Origin: Chara braunii
Taxonomy: Eukaryota; Streptophyta; Charophyceae; Charales; Characeae
Length of the DNA: 34,272 bases
Direction of reading: 5' to 3'
Assembly (NCBI GenBank): GCA_003427395.1
Contig: BFEA01000031.1
Coordinates: forward strand, 4,701,400-4,735,671
How positions within the stretch are numbered: position 1 is the first letter of the stretch; each line of letters starts with the position of its first letter. The notes beneath the pieces are model-generated. The model saw only the letters and a program-made list of their open reading frames with translations, was not told the DNA's origin and did no database searches. Below are positions 11,720 to 22,435 of the stretch, one piece after another. A program made the translations under genes and the position numbers.

Positions 11720-12469
11720 TGTTGGGCCCCCTATCACTCCGAAAACAGGAAGTTGTGTTGGGCGTGTGGTGGGCATCACAGCCCTACATAGGCTATGTTC
11801 CCAGGACAATCATCTGATTTGGGCAGACAGGAACAGAGCCCGCTTTGATAACAGGCCATACTCTGATGTGGAAATGAAAGGGGCAATGAAGAGTGGTCTC
11901 AGGCGAGCAACCTGATAGCTCGGGGTGGCGTAGGAGAGTTGGTTGTGGCAGGGGNTCACGGCGCACCCGGTGGTGGTTCTTGCGGATGTGAGCCCAAGGC
12001 AATGGCTTGGACTGGGTCCACAGTACCACAGCACTCCCTGTCTGGTTTTGTGCAAGTGGCTGCAGTAGTAGAGTTGAGGTTAACAGTACATTCTAGGGGA
12101 TGGTAGGCGGAGGCAAGAACTAGGGAAGGATTCGTAGCAGTAGGCTGGGGGAGCGGTAACTAGTAGGGGGACCAGCGATGTCATTCAGAGAGGGGGAGGT
12201 TAGAGAGTGTGGACTCTGTGAGGGTATAGGGGGCCATTTGGTAATTACAGACACAGTGTTCTGTTAGGAGAGGGTCAGCGTTGAAGGGACGAGGTTCCGG
12301 TGGGTAGGTTAGACCTGGGAGCCGTAATAGGCTCTGACAGTGTAGTACTTGGGGTAGGGTAGAGGTTCTGTTCTGATTGGTTACTCTTTACACCATTATT
12401 GATGGAGTTTGCAATGGCATGAGGTGGAAGTCTGATTGGTTGCATTGGTGATTGGTTGTGGTTAATGAA
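11720..12469 (+). pseudogene. LINE 3' end fragment with 3' UTR (copy B)
   Basis: The left part translates to a match with the ORF2 C-terminus at about 20995-21200 of the larger LINE. An IWADRNRARF block aligns with IWADRNRSRF, and PYSDVEMKGAMKSGLRRA with PYSDVELKAAIKKGIRQA. A later WRRR-type stretch also aligns before the frame is lost; an ambiguous base lies at 11955. The rest, about 12060-12469, is G-rich, non-coding and presumably 3' UTR, ending directly at the U6-like sequence. There is no poly(A) tract at the junction. Confidence 0.75.
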
Positions 12470-12560
12470 GCCCTCTGGGACATCCGTTAAAATTGGAGTG
12501 ATTCAGAGAAGATTAGCATAGCCCCCGCACAAGGATGACACACATAAATTGAGAAAAAAG
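12470..12560 (+). ncRNA. U6 snRNA-like sequence (probable pseudogene)
   Basis: It is readily recognised as U6: a 5' stem-like CCCTCTGGGACATCCG, then TAAAATTGG, CAGAGAAGATTAGCAT, CAAGGATGACAC and a GAGAAA end. Against canonical plant U6 as I know it, four internal CpGs are changed to TG or CA, and the ACAGAGA box is intact but preceded by TTC. There is no T-run terminator: the next bases are A-rich and a foldback element begins at 12571. No TATA or upstream element of a plant U6 promoter is visible, since LINE 3' UTR lies upstream. It is most likely a non-functional copy. Confidence 0.85.
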
Positions 12561-12830
12561 ATAAGAGAAAACTACGGCACAGTCAGGGTTACAGTTTGTA
12601 ATTGCATTTGGAACTGCGTTTTAGTAGTTTAGTCAGGGTCCGAGATTCAATTGCATTTAAAACTGCGTTTTAGCACTTTGAAACTCGGGCTGGCTTTTTC
12701 TAGCAGTTGAGTCAGGCAGATGGCCGTTTTGTTTTTTTTTTTGGTTGCGTGCCGTAACACGCCGTGCCGCTCCGCGGCTGCGAAAAAAACAAAAAAACAA
12801 AAAAAAACAGCCCCGTGGTTGGGCCACAGC

Positions 12831-12920
12831 CAGATGTCTCGGCCAAAGCCCAGACTGGGCACGGCCGAGATGTCTCGGCCACACCCCTGATTGACCACGT
12901 TCGAGATGTCTCAGCCACAA
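12831..12920 (+). repeat. Three 36-bp repeats with AGATGTCTCGGCC core
   Basis: AGATGTCTCRGCCA occurs at 12832, 12868 and 12904, exactly 36 bp apart, inside the foldback element. Spacer sequences are related (CCCAGA, CCCTGA, CCCAGA). It is a short minisatellite with no coding sense. Confidence 0.85.
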
Positions 12921-13192
12921 CCCAGATTCGCAGGTACTACTCTTCACAGGCAAACGCGAAGTCTCAAGAGTAGCCTACTCCGAAGAAGTGGGGGGCTCGG
13001 GGCAGGGATGGAGGCCAAAAACAGAAAAAAGAAAAAGATGAAATAAAAAAATAAAGAAACGAGGAACTTCGAATCCACCTAAGTCAGGAAGGCCCTCACC
13101 GCACCAGTGCTTTGAGGAATGTATCTTGCCAAGAAGTGAGGAAAATGAAACAGGTCGTTTTCCTTTTTTGTTTCTTGTGTGAGGTCCTTGTA

Positions 13193-13254
13193 GCGCCCTG
13201 CCAGCCAGGCAGGGCGCAGGGCGGATTCTACGCGAGGCACCTACTATGCCTCGC
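13193..13254. repeat. Two adjacent perfect hairpins
   Basis: GCGCCCTGCC pairs with GGCAGGGCGC (13193-13202 with 13208-13217, 5-nt loop), and GCGAGGCA pairs with TGCCTCGC (13232-13239 with 13247-13254, 7-nt loop). They lie 14 bp apart inside the foldback element. No T-run follows, so a terminator role is not suggested. Confidence 0.85.
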
Positions 13255-13359
13255 TTCATTCAGTTCCAGACAAACACTGTAGCATCCTGTATAGGACCGC
13301 AATCACAACATAAGGGATGTTTTTTTTTTTTTTTTTCAATCTGTTGTTCGTGGATAGAC

Positions 13360-13520
13360 GAGGGCCCTGACTGAACTGCCAAATCGCAGTTTCAAGTGCA
13401 CTTGAAACTTGAAACTTGGGCCCTGACTAAACTGCCAAATCGCGAGTTTCAAGTGCACTTGAAACTTGGGCCCTGACTAAACTGCCAAATCGCAGTTTCA
13501 AGTGCAATTACAAACTGCTT
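13360..13520 (+). repeat. Tandem ~62 bp units forming the right inverted end
   Basis: CCCTGACTRAACTGCCAAAT occurs three times, each followed by a CGCAGTTTCAAGTGCA-type sequence that is itself partly palindromic (TTTCAAGTGCACTTGAAA). The degenerate inverse array is at 12571-12715. Confidence 0.85.
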
Positions 13521-13538
13521 TCGTGACTGCGCCGTAGT

Positions 13539-14873
13539 TAGCCCAAAAAAAAAAAAAATAACATCCATATGAATGATTAGGGGGTTGTCCCCAAAAAAAC
13601 AGAAAGGGTGGTCGGGGGGGCGCGTTGCGGCCGAGCGAATTAGCGTTAGAGCGCTCCGCTCCGAACCAACGTAGGCGACGAAGTTACCACACTGACTTCA
13701 CGCCTGTACTTCGTCGTTACCTCCGCCATCGCCGACGGAGAACGAGAGGTCCTATTCTCTCACACATCGTGAGCTGCGACTAGGTCGACAGGATCCTCAT
13801 CGAAGTAGCCGATACCCCCGCAGAAGGTCATCTCAGCGAGTGCGTTCGGTTCAAGTGGCTTTCCTTCCAAGCGCATCCATAACTTCAAGCGGGTTTACTC
13901 TGCTAGGTTAGATGGTCGATAGTGTTTGCACGGATTCACCGCAGGTAGCGGGAACATCTCATAGACCGCCGAGGCAAGCGGTAAGATTCTCTAAGTTGGT
14001 TCCTCCCAGGGACAGGTGGGGGTCAGTGAGGGTGACTAGATGACGCTCCGTTCACTTTAAACTCTACCTCTCTATCACAGGGCCGAGACCCATTTCCTGG
14101 TGATAGAGTGGGAGGGGGACTTGATTCCACTTAGTGTGGAGATCGTGTCAGCTTTCCGCCCTCATCCCGAGGTTATTACCTCATTACCAAGTGTACTTGA
14201 TGAACAAAGGGAACCGGTCTTGTAGACTATCACGGCCGTTAGTACGCGTTCGCGGGTGTAATACATTCGCGGTTACTATTGGTAGATAGCGGGGCTTGGC
14301 AGTCAAGGGAGTTTTTACCATCTAGAGGCGAAGTACAAGAAGTATCAGCAGGGAATTTTAGTCGAGAGTCTGTTTTTCGTTAATACGAGCCATAGTGAGG
14401 TAACCTATCTCGCTTGATGGACCCTGCTGCCCATCGGGGGCGATTTCACTCAGGCGATCTCATGGGCGCGACACAATAGATAGGTATCTTCCTATTCTCA
14501 GGCCCGACTACGGTTTTTAGGTGAGATCGAAGAATTCGTGGCGGGTCGTTCCGCCCCCAGACAGTACACAGGACTACATACATCGGAAGTCTATGCCTTG
14601 GTACTCTGCAGGGTGAGCGGTCAGGTGCTTTCACACGATCCCAACCGCGGCCACCGCCTTAACCGCGCCTACTCTGCACAGGGGAGAGGGCTTCATCGGG
14701 GACTCAGCATGACAACGTACGGCATCACCTGGCGGGTCGGAATTCGGGGGTTCCGCTCCCCGGAAATACGCGCCTAGCAGGATAAGCCTACACCTGGACG
14801 GCCCAACGGACTAGATCCCTGGGACGACTCTCATTGTAACCCTGCTGGGGAAGTGATTAGGTGCTCTCGCTGA
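13539..14873 (+). other. Presumed 5' UTR or flank of the LINE; no gene seen
   Basis: About 1.3 kb of mixed composition with no convincing ORF. It holds one modest hairpin (CTCTATCAC at 14070-14078 with GTGATAGAG at 14100-14108). Its position directly upstream of ORF1 suggests the LINE 5' UTR, but the true 5' end of the LINE and any target-site duplication could not be fixed. Confidence 0.45.
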
Positions 14874-17068
14874 GTGCATCCGCTGCCATCACTACCGATG
14901 GAAGGGGTAGCGAGTCAGAGGGAGAGGCCCCCGATCCCGCCAGCAGATTACTGGGAAGTAGAAGACAAGGTTCGTCACTCGCTTGGTCAATGTTACGACG
15001 AGGAAGTACTTCAAGTTACCCCAGATGTGGGGGAGGTGGTCAGCGACGAGAAAGGCAAGCGCTTTAAGGTTAATGGCTCCTTGGGTGAGATTAAAGAGAG
15101 GTGGCTGAAGGAACGTACGGTCATCTTCGTCTTCTAGGACGAATCAAGGAACCTAGCACGGACTGTGAAGGAGGATCTAGTGAGAGCGTACTGAAGCATG
15201 TCCACGCCCCTGAGATGGACAAATCTCGGCCAAAACTGATGAACATGAAGTTAGATATGGATCCGCAAGCAAGGTTTCGAGTGGAAGACTCACTGACGAT
15301 TGAATCCCTTAAAGGTGAGTTGTGGAAGGTGGAGGTGGCGACTCCGAATTCCAACTGTTGTCGGAAGTGTAGGTGGTACTTCCACACTAAAGACAACTGC
15401 CCGAGGAATGCCACTGAAAATTGGCCACGTCGTCAGTGGGCTAACTCCAGGCTCCCCCGTCAAAGCTCTACACTGTCAGCGGCTTCGGCTAACGCAGCTC
15501 CTCCACCTGCAGCAACATCAATAGCCTCAAGTCAATCGGCACAAGTAAGATCAAACAGGGATGACAAAGGGATTGGGTCTCTCCATCATGGTACCGCAAT
15601 GATCCGAGAAGATCACCACACTCAGGCGTACAACAGTGGGGAACAGCAGCTCCATGCAGCAGCTCCGCTTCCAGGCCCCCAATTTGCCATTCCTCCACTG
15701 AGCCGCCCAGATGTCTATCAGGCACCGTATCATACCGGCCTCTCCCACCCCCCGGCTCCCCAACCTTAGTGGTTTATGCCCCCTCAATGGCAGGGACAGT
15801 ACCCTCACCTGTTTCCCCCCCCTCCTCCCATCCACCAACAAACCTGCCAACTAGTCACGGCCGACACACACCTTGCTCCAGCATACTCAGGTGCTCAACC
15901 CCCGCCAAGTCACAACTACCATCAACCATCCTTCGCACACTTCCCAGGCCCTCTGTACGCTGAGGACGGTAGAATGCTAGGCCAAACAGACCAGTGGCAA
16001 CCCCTTTCATCAAGGCCGCTGGGACAGGGGACAGAGGTGCTTTACCGGGAGGTCGGTGGAGCCAGAGGAGTGGGCATGGAACCGCAGTACTCCGCGTTAG
16101 TCAGTACTCGAGTCAGGGAGAGTGGGCGACCAGGAGGGGAAACCTCGATAGGAAAAGTGACCGATGGGAGGGCAGAAAGATCCTTCATTTCAGCCTCCTC
16201 CAAATCGAGGGTGGTTATGGGCAGTGAGCTCGTAGGTGACGATGCAGCCAGGATTGTTACAGGTAGGGGCGAGGCGGAAGGACTGTATGCTGAAGGCTCA
16301 GAATCCTCAACAGACAGCTCAGCGGGTTCACACAGGAGGGGAGGCTCGGATACCGGGAACAAGCAGGGAGGGCAGTGCAGAGGCAACCCACTTTACCAGG
16401 GGAAGGAGATAGCTTACGAGAACAGAGATAATGTAGAGAGGAGGATAGTTCCCCTGGTATGTTCAAGAGGTAAGGACTCTGTCTTTTTCCTAGGGATGGC
16501 CGATGAGGAGGGCATGCGTTACTTGCCGTCTGAAGCAGTGGCAAAGACCCCGTCTCCGATCGAGATTGTATCCCACACGAAGAACCTTTTTGGTGACGCC
16601 TTCCCGCTGAGGATTGTCCCTAGATCAACGATGATTAACCTGGTCATTGAACTACAAGACAAGACCTACAAACTGTACTTCCCTCTAATAGATGCTAGGA
16701 TCGACTCAGTCATAGCCAACTCCCTTTCCCAGGCAGGAGTCAATTGGTTTCAGTTACATGCAGTAAGAGAGCTGAATAGCCATGAATTAGAATCGATAGC
16801 TATCACGACTGAGATCTCTGCGTTGGTACTATTGAACGTCAATGACAAGTTGGGGATAGCAGGAAACCTTCATTCCCAGTTCCTGGCAAACTCGCTGCTA
16901 GAAGCTTGGCGCTCGCCGTCTCAGTCCAGCAACTCAAGGTCCTCAAGGCGATCCAGTCCGATGCTGAGATCCCCGCAGCCGGAGCAGGCAAGGTGGGCGG
17001 ATCAGTCCCAGTCACATGTAACCCCCCCCATCCAACATCTAGGGGATGATCAGACCCATCATGGTTAA
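14874..17068 (+). pseudogene. LINE ORF1 protein, broken by a frameshift and stops
   Basis: The ORF1 product of LINEs binds the element RNA. The N-terminal piece is read from 14874 in one frame. A TAG follows TTC at 15135-15137, and the reading moves to a second frame near 15190. That frame runs to 17068 with a single TAG at 15767-15769. A zinc knuckle of the form CX2CX4HX4C (CRKCRWYFHTKDNC) lies at about 15361-15402. A Pro/Gln/Ser-rich linker follows, then a separate C-terminal segment (about 16440-16900) that looks folded and is not one I recognise. If whole, the protein would be roughly 730 residues. The terminal TAA (17066-17068) overlaps the ORF2 start ATG at 17061, suggesting coupled translation. 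Confidence 0.75.
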
Positions 17069-20000
17069 GCTGACACTACCCACGTGGAACGTCAGGGGGA
17101 TGGGGGACACCTCGGACAGGGAAAAAAGGAAGAGGATCAAGAGCTGGGTGGCACGGGAAAAGGTGGACTGTATCTGCGTGCAGGAATCGAAATTGAATGA
17201 GGGAAAGCTCGCAACATTGAACAACTGGTGGGAGGGACCGCAGGTCTGGTCCCTGCCTCAGGGCACAAAGGGTGGAGTAGGCTTACTCCTTCATCGGAAA
17301 TGGCAACCTCAGAAGGTAGACTCAGAAGCGGATCTGTGGGGTAAGTGGGCTTGGATCAGATAAGGTCTAGGTCAATGGGACTGGGTGATCATAACGGTGT
17401 ATGCCCCGTCAGAATTACACTCCCGCTGCACCTTTTTTCAGAATCTGCACGCGGTCATTCCCGCAGCAGACCGGCTAATCCTGACAGGGGATTGGAACGT
17501 CTCTCTTGATGAAGCCTTAACTGGGGGCACGCGCACAGCAGGGAGGAAGGATGTGGGACTGTTACTGGACCTGATACAAGACAAAGAGCTGATGGACCTG
17601 TTAAGGGCGTTAAACCCTGATGAACTGGGCTTCATCTGGTACTCGAATGTAAGGAGGGACAATGGCGAAGTATGCAGACGGCGGCTAGATTTGTTTGTGG
17701 TAAAGAGCTCCCTGGCACAGCAGGTTACGGTGATCAGGGCCATTTCCGACTCCCTCTCGGATCACAAACCAGTGTTAGCGGAGGTAGTGGTGGACTCCCT
17801 AGGTGAGAGGGGGAGAGGTTATTTTAAGTTGAATTCCCAAAACCTGGAGGAAAGGGGTCTGAGAGAGTGGGTTGCGGAGCATATGGAAGCCTGGGAATCG
17901 GCAAGACCGCATTTTCCCTCTACGGCGGAATGGTTGGAAGGGGGATTAGCCACAATCTCGGGGATGATGGACATCTCCTCACGGCTTCTAGCTAGGGAAC
18001 GGAACAAAGAAGAGGAGGCTTGTAGGAAGGCAGTGGAAGCAGCGGAGAGGAGGATGGAGATTCACCCCATTTCAGAACTGGTCTGGGCCAGAGAAAGGGA
18101 AAAGCACTTGGCAAACTGGGACAAACTGCAACTGGACAAACAGGGGAGGTGGGAGGAAACTCTGAAGCTCAAGGGCATTATGGTTCAAGATCGACTCACC
18201 AAAGAAACGTTCCGCAAGCTTCTACCGAGCGCCTCCTTCCATCAGGTAGTGTAGCTGGACCATCCGTTTGATCAAACAGCTCCTCCGGCCACAGGGTCAG
18301 CAGAAATGTTGGAGTACGCAAGGCTGTACTACTCGGATATCCTCACCGCACGCAGGTGGGAGGACACTGTACACTCAGACTTGTCTTAAGAGGTGGATAT
18401 GTCGAAGGACACGGAGGTGCAGTTGACTACTACGGAGAAACTAGTGCTAGACAGACCAATGACCTCAGAGGAATTGCAGCATACACTCAAGGACATGGCG
18501 AATGGCAAGTGTCCGGGTATCAACGAACTGACGGTAGAGTTCTACCGAGCATGCTGGGGGGCGTTCGCACCTGCGTTGGTGCAGGTATACAACGAGGTGC
18601 TAACAGGTGGCAATCTGGGAGAGCTGATGACGCATGGCGTCATCTCAGTGATGTTCAAGAAGGGCGACAAGGCCAATGTTAGGAACTACAGGCCAATCTC
18701 GGTTCTCAACGTGGACTACAAAATTTTAGCCAAGACGGTAGCAATCCGACTGAGGAATATTCTCCCAAGGTTGATCGAGAGGGACCAAGGGGCGTTCGTC
18801 CAGGGTAGGTCTATTTTTGTAAATATTCTGACTGCTATTGAGTCAATCGAGGTGGTACAGGCGGAACACAGGGATGTTGCGATTCTGCTGTTAGACATGG
18901 AGAAAGCGTACGACAGGGTAGGCTGGTCCTTCGTTCTCACTACCTTGAGAAAGATGGGTTTTGGAGAGGGTTTCTGCAGATGGGTGATCGCCCTATACAC
19001 TTTCTCAACCTCGTCAGTTCTGGTTAACGGCCACCTATCCCGCCCCTTCCACCTCACTCGTTCCCTGCGGCAAGGCTGCCCTCTCGCCCCTCTTCTCTTT
19101 GTCCTTCAGCTAGAGGTACCTCTGAACTGCATGAGGAAACATCCGCTGATTCGGGGCCTGAGACTGTCGGCGGACAGGGATTGTAGGGTGAAAGCCCTAG
19201 CGGATGATCTCTTCATTGTAACAGAAGAACACCCTCTCCTCCCTGGTGGCTGTCAAGTCAGTCCTAGTGGATTATGCACAGCTGTCGAAGGCGCAGGTAA
19301 ACTGGAACAAGTCCACTTACCTCCTCCCTGCAGATTTTTCCCTCCAGGTTCAATGGGGCATGCAGCGAGTGGACCCAGCGAATGGTGAACGCTTCCTGGG
19401 GGTACTGGTTAGCACTCAGATCATGAGCTCAGCACAAGGTCTCATTTTAAAACAGAGGGTGGCAGCTAGACTTAAGGCCTGGGGACCGGCCTGGCATCTG
19501 TCTCTGTTTGGGAGGGCCCTGGCAGTTAATGTGGCCTTGTTCGCCCTGTTGTGGTTTGTAGGCGCGGTCAGAGAGGTGGCAGATACTGTGCTGTCAGTGA
19601 TTAAGAGGCTGGTGTCCAGGTTTCTGTGGAAACCCCGAGCAGTGGCGGAAGGAGGGTTCCTAGTCAAGGTGGCGTGGGAGCTGATAACGTACCCCAAAGA
19701 CCAAGGGGGCCTAGGCCTGATCGACCCGAAAAGGAAGAACCAGGCCCAACTCAGAGCCTGGGTTGCGAAACTGGCCATGGCCCCTCATAAAGACGATTGG
19801 ATCCTATTGGCAGAAACCCTGCTGATGAGAGAGTGGCAGGTTCTCCGGCCAGAAGACGTAAGGGGGTGCTTTTTTGTGAAATCTTTCATGAAGAAGAAAC
19901 TGAAATCCGAATTCTGGGAGGCTGTGAGAAAAGCCTGGGTCGCTCACCCCCTGGACCTGCAGACCCCGCCTTGCACTAAGGAAGAAGTCTTGAGACAATG

Positions 20001-21402
20001 CTTGTTCGAAAACTCAAGGATATTAGCTATTGACGGCAGCGAGTTCTCTGCAGGCCCGGAGCCGGGGGCATTTGGGAGGGCATGGATCCGCAGGGGCGTC
20101 ACATTTGTTGCTGATCTGTGGTCGACTGTGCTGGGGACGTGGAAGCCGTTGGAAGAGGTCAAAGCTACTCTACATAACCTACGCTCAGTGGAAACAAATT
20201 GGCAGGCACGTATTCAGGCTATTCCCCCAGCTTGGGCGGCTCTGCTGGGCCCAGAGGGTCTTGACCCCCCTGGTACCTGGTATGCAGGCACTACCGTGGA
20301 CAGTCATCCGGCGGCATGGAAGTTACTCAGTCTAACCACATCGGGATTCAGAGAAGTACAGAACTGGAGGGTAGCGACTGCGGATGGGTTGCTAGAGTTC
20401 ATTGAGGAGGTGACAGTGAAAGAATGGGCTAACCCTCCACAGATTCGAGTGGTGGAGAAAAGGGATGGCTTCGGGAGGGTGGTGCAGTCTAGATGGGTGG
20501 GGACTGTCCCACTCAGGAAGCTAGGTGTTGACCCTCTAGCCTGGGGGTGGAAGGACGACCAAGGAGGGATACCATCGTCTCAGGGGATGGACCTATCTGG
20601 CTTTTCCTCTCAGGTTTCTGATCGCCTAGCGGACAAGAGGACCAGGTCTCCAGCTTCAGTGGCGATCTCCCGCTGGAGCGCAGTGCTGCTGGAGGACCTG
20701 CAAGGATCAGAGAAGAATTTCAGGAAGCTTTGGAATGTCCTCCTGGAACTACCAAACGTTAAGCACGCCAGCCTCTTATGGATGCTGTCCATGCAGGTCA
20801 CTCCCTCGGCAGTATGGCTATGTGGTAGGGGTGTGGAAGTATCCTTGGGATGTACCAGATGCACAGTCTCCCTGGAATCCACCCGCCATCTGTGGTGGGA
20901 GTGTCCGGCTTCAAAACGAGTGTGGGCATGGTGGGCCCAGCACTGGCAACAGATGGGAGGTAAGGATATTGTGTGGGAAGAGAGATGGGTCCTGCTTGGT
21001 TTGCCCCCGGAGAGCAGCACTGGGAAGAGAGGTTGGGTGTACATTGCGCAAGTGGCAAGGGCGGTTATCTGTTCAGTAATCTGGGCTGACAGAAACCGCT
21101 CCCGCTTCGAGAAGAGACCCTATTCTGATGTCGAACTCAAAGCGGCCATCAAGAAAGGCATCCGGCAAGCTATCGTTATTGACTGGAGAAGACGGGCCGA
21201 GAAAGGTACTGCTTCCAGGCCCAGACTGTGGTGGTTTTTGAGAACCTGGGCGGTGGAAAACAGACTGGCAGGAGTACATAGATCCAAAGGGTTGGTCCTG
21301 TCCAAGTGGCTGTTCGACCCCCCCAGAGGTTTTAGTTGCAAGCGATTCCGTTGTAGATTAGTCATCCACCACTTCGTCCAACCAGGGCACTCGGTTGTAT
21401 AA
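17046..21402 (+). pseudogene. LINE ORF2: endonuclease and reverse transcriptase, with stops
   Basis: The N-terminal AP-type endonuclease keeps its key motifs: TWNVRG (Asn codon 17088), QESK (Glu 17184), GDWN (Asp 17490), a RRRLDLF stretch and SDHKP (17757). The reverse transcriptase follows from about 18393: NYRPISVLN, QGAFVQGRSI, LLDMEKAYDRV, RQGCPLAPLLF and ADD at 19200-19208, where Leu stands in place of the usual Tyr or Phe before the Ala. A C-terminal CTRC...STRHLWWECP region (about 20846-20900) fits zf-RVT. In-frame stops are TAA 17361, TAG 18252 and TAA 18387, and one frameshift lies near 19225-19245. There is no RNase H domain. The copy is therefore inactive as assembled but close to intact. 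Confidence 0.9.
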
Positions 21403-22001
21403 GGTCGCGGTAGGCCTCTAGGTGAGTGTCTGGAGAGTAGGGTAGGTAGGTGTCCAGTTGGCCGGTTTTTAGTCCCACCTGGTCACAGCTTAGTGGTAGG
21501 TAGCTAGGGAGGTGGTTTAGTCTGAGTTACCATTCAACGACTACATTCATCAATGAGTATTTGTTCAAAACGAGACTATTCAGAGAATCAGTGAGGGATC
21601 AGCATAGATGTACCACTCATCCTCACTTTTGTCAGTTTTGTGCATAGGAACTTGGGAAGGTCTTTTAGCAGACTTCGTGCAGGCCTTGCCTGTAAGCTAA
21701 GCTGGCTGATGCTGTCAGTATCCTCCGGGTTGAATTGTGAGGTCCCCGGCCTCGATACCAATTGAAAGGAATGTTTTTGAGTAAAAAAAAAAAACAAAAA
21801 AAAAAATAAAAAAAAATGATAATAATTCGGGGTTGCAGTGTTGACAATCAATCCCCTTGGCCAGTGCTGGTCATTCATCAATCTCGTGCTGCTGATATCA
21901 TGCAAACGGGACGAACAATGCGCCCGCTTCCAAGCAAAGCTGCTCGCCGCGGATAGGCGATGACGTTTGGTGAATGTAGCAGCAACTCCGAGGCCCCGTG
22001 A

Positions 22002-22087
22002 CCAGTGAAAGGGTCAGGTATTGTCCAGTGTAAGGGTCCGGTATTGTCCTTTCAGGTATTGTCCAGTGTAAGGGTCAGGTATTGTCC
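22002..22087 (+). repeat. Minisatellite, ~24 bp unit
   Basis: CAGTGWAAGGGTCMGGTATTGTC occurs at 22002, 22026 and 22064, with a truncated copy (CAGGTATTGTC) at 22053. Units differ by one or two bases. Confidence 0.85.
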
Positions 22088-22298
22088 TTCATCGGCAAGA
22101 AACTGATGTCTATTCTGGCCCGGCTACTTCTCCGGAAGTCACGCGGGAGAGATTGCCCTTGCATTTGCGATGTGGAGTGTTTTTTTTTTCTTGGTGACTT
22201 TGCGCATGGCCCGTAACATTATTGGATACCTCCTTCGGAACGATGCATGTATGCGCAAGCAGGACACGCCCCCAAAATTAAAAAAAAAAAACGGAAAA

Positions 22299-22341
22299 TG
22301 AGCGGCCAGATCCAGTCGTTCGTTTACAATCTGGCCGCTCA
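22299..22341. repeat. Perfect 13-bp hairpin
   Basis: TGAGCGGCCAGAT (22299-22311) is the exact reverse complement of ATCTGGCCGCTCA (22329-22341), with a 17-nt loop. It lies between an A-run and a region of repeated GCGATTTT-like sequence. Its function is unknown. Confidence 0.85.
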
Positions 22342-22435
22342 CTTCGCCATTTCGCGATTTTGCGATCTTGCGATTTTGCGGGCCTTATGTGAGTACTTCG
22401 GGCCCTAAGCGAGGCTGATTGATGCACAGATGCGT

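Larger units (their letters stand above)
12571..13538. mobile_element. Foldback/MITE-like element with long inverted ends
   Basis: The left end starts ACTACGGCACAGTCA (12571) and the right end finishes TGACTGCGCCGTAGT (13538). The inverted similarity runs about 145-175 bp inward and is built of ~62 bp subunits, each with CCCTGACTAAACTGCC and CAGTTTCAAGTGCA on the right side and their degenerate complements on the left. No transposase ORF is present. The interior has poly(A)/poly(T) tracts, three 36-bp repeats and two perfect hairpins. No clear target-site duplication is seen at either flank. It is non-autonomous; its superfamily is unknown. Confidence 0.75.
14874..21600 (+). mobile_element. 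Nearly full-length LINE (plant L1-like non-LTR retrotransposon)
   Basis: The element has the order ORF1 (zinc-knuckle protein), ORF2 (AP endonuclease, reverse transcriptase, C-terminal zf-RVT-like region), then a G-rich 3' UTR. The ORFs overlap by a few bases. The 3' limit is set loosely at about 21560-21600 because no poly(A) tract or target-site duplication could be identified there. The A-rich tract at 21782-21818 might be the tail if the UTR is longer. Fragments of related LINEs lie at 8937-9411 and 11720-12469 in the same orientation. Confidence 0.85.
21403..22435 (+). other. LINE 3' UTR and repeat-rich spacer, no gene
   Basis: The first ~160 bp is presumed LINE 3' UTR. A short stretch at about 21573-21607 has partial similarity to U6 (TTCAGAGAA, then GATCAGCATAG). 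Further right are an A-rich tract (21782-21818), a minisatellite (22002-22087), T- and A-runs, and a perfect hairpin (22299-22341). Minus-strand ORFs over the A-rich tract are low-complexity artefacts. Confidence 0.55.

Noticed and set aside
17361-18389. Possible reassignment of TAA/TAG to Gln (as in some ulvophyte algae), since reading these stops as Gln gives plausible protein
   Set aside because: The glutamine synthetase ends at TAG exactly at its family length, and element 1 also has TGA stops at Trp positions and frameshifts. Ordinary decay explains all of it under the standard code.
22170-22245. Weak inverted similarity to U6 (ATTGGATACC, CCTTCGGAACG)
   Set aside because: Only short scattered matches, not collinear enough to call.
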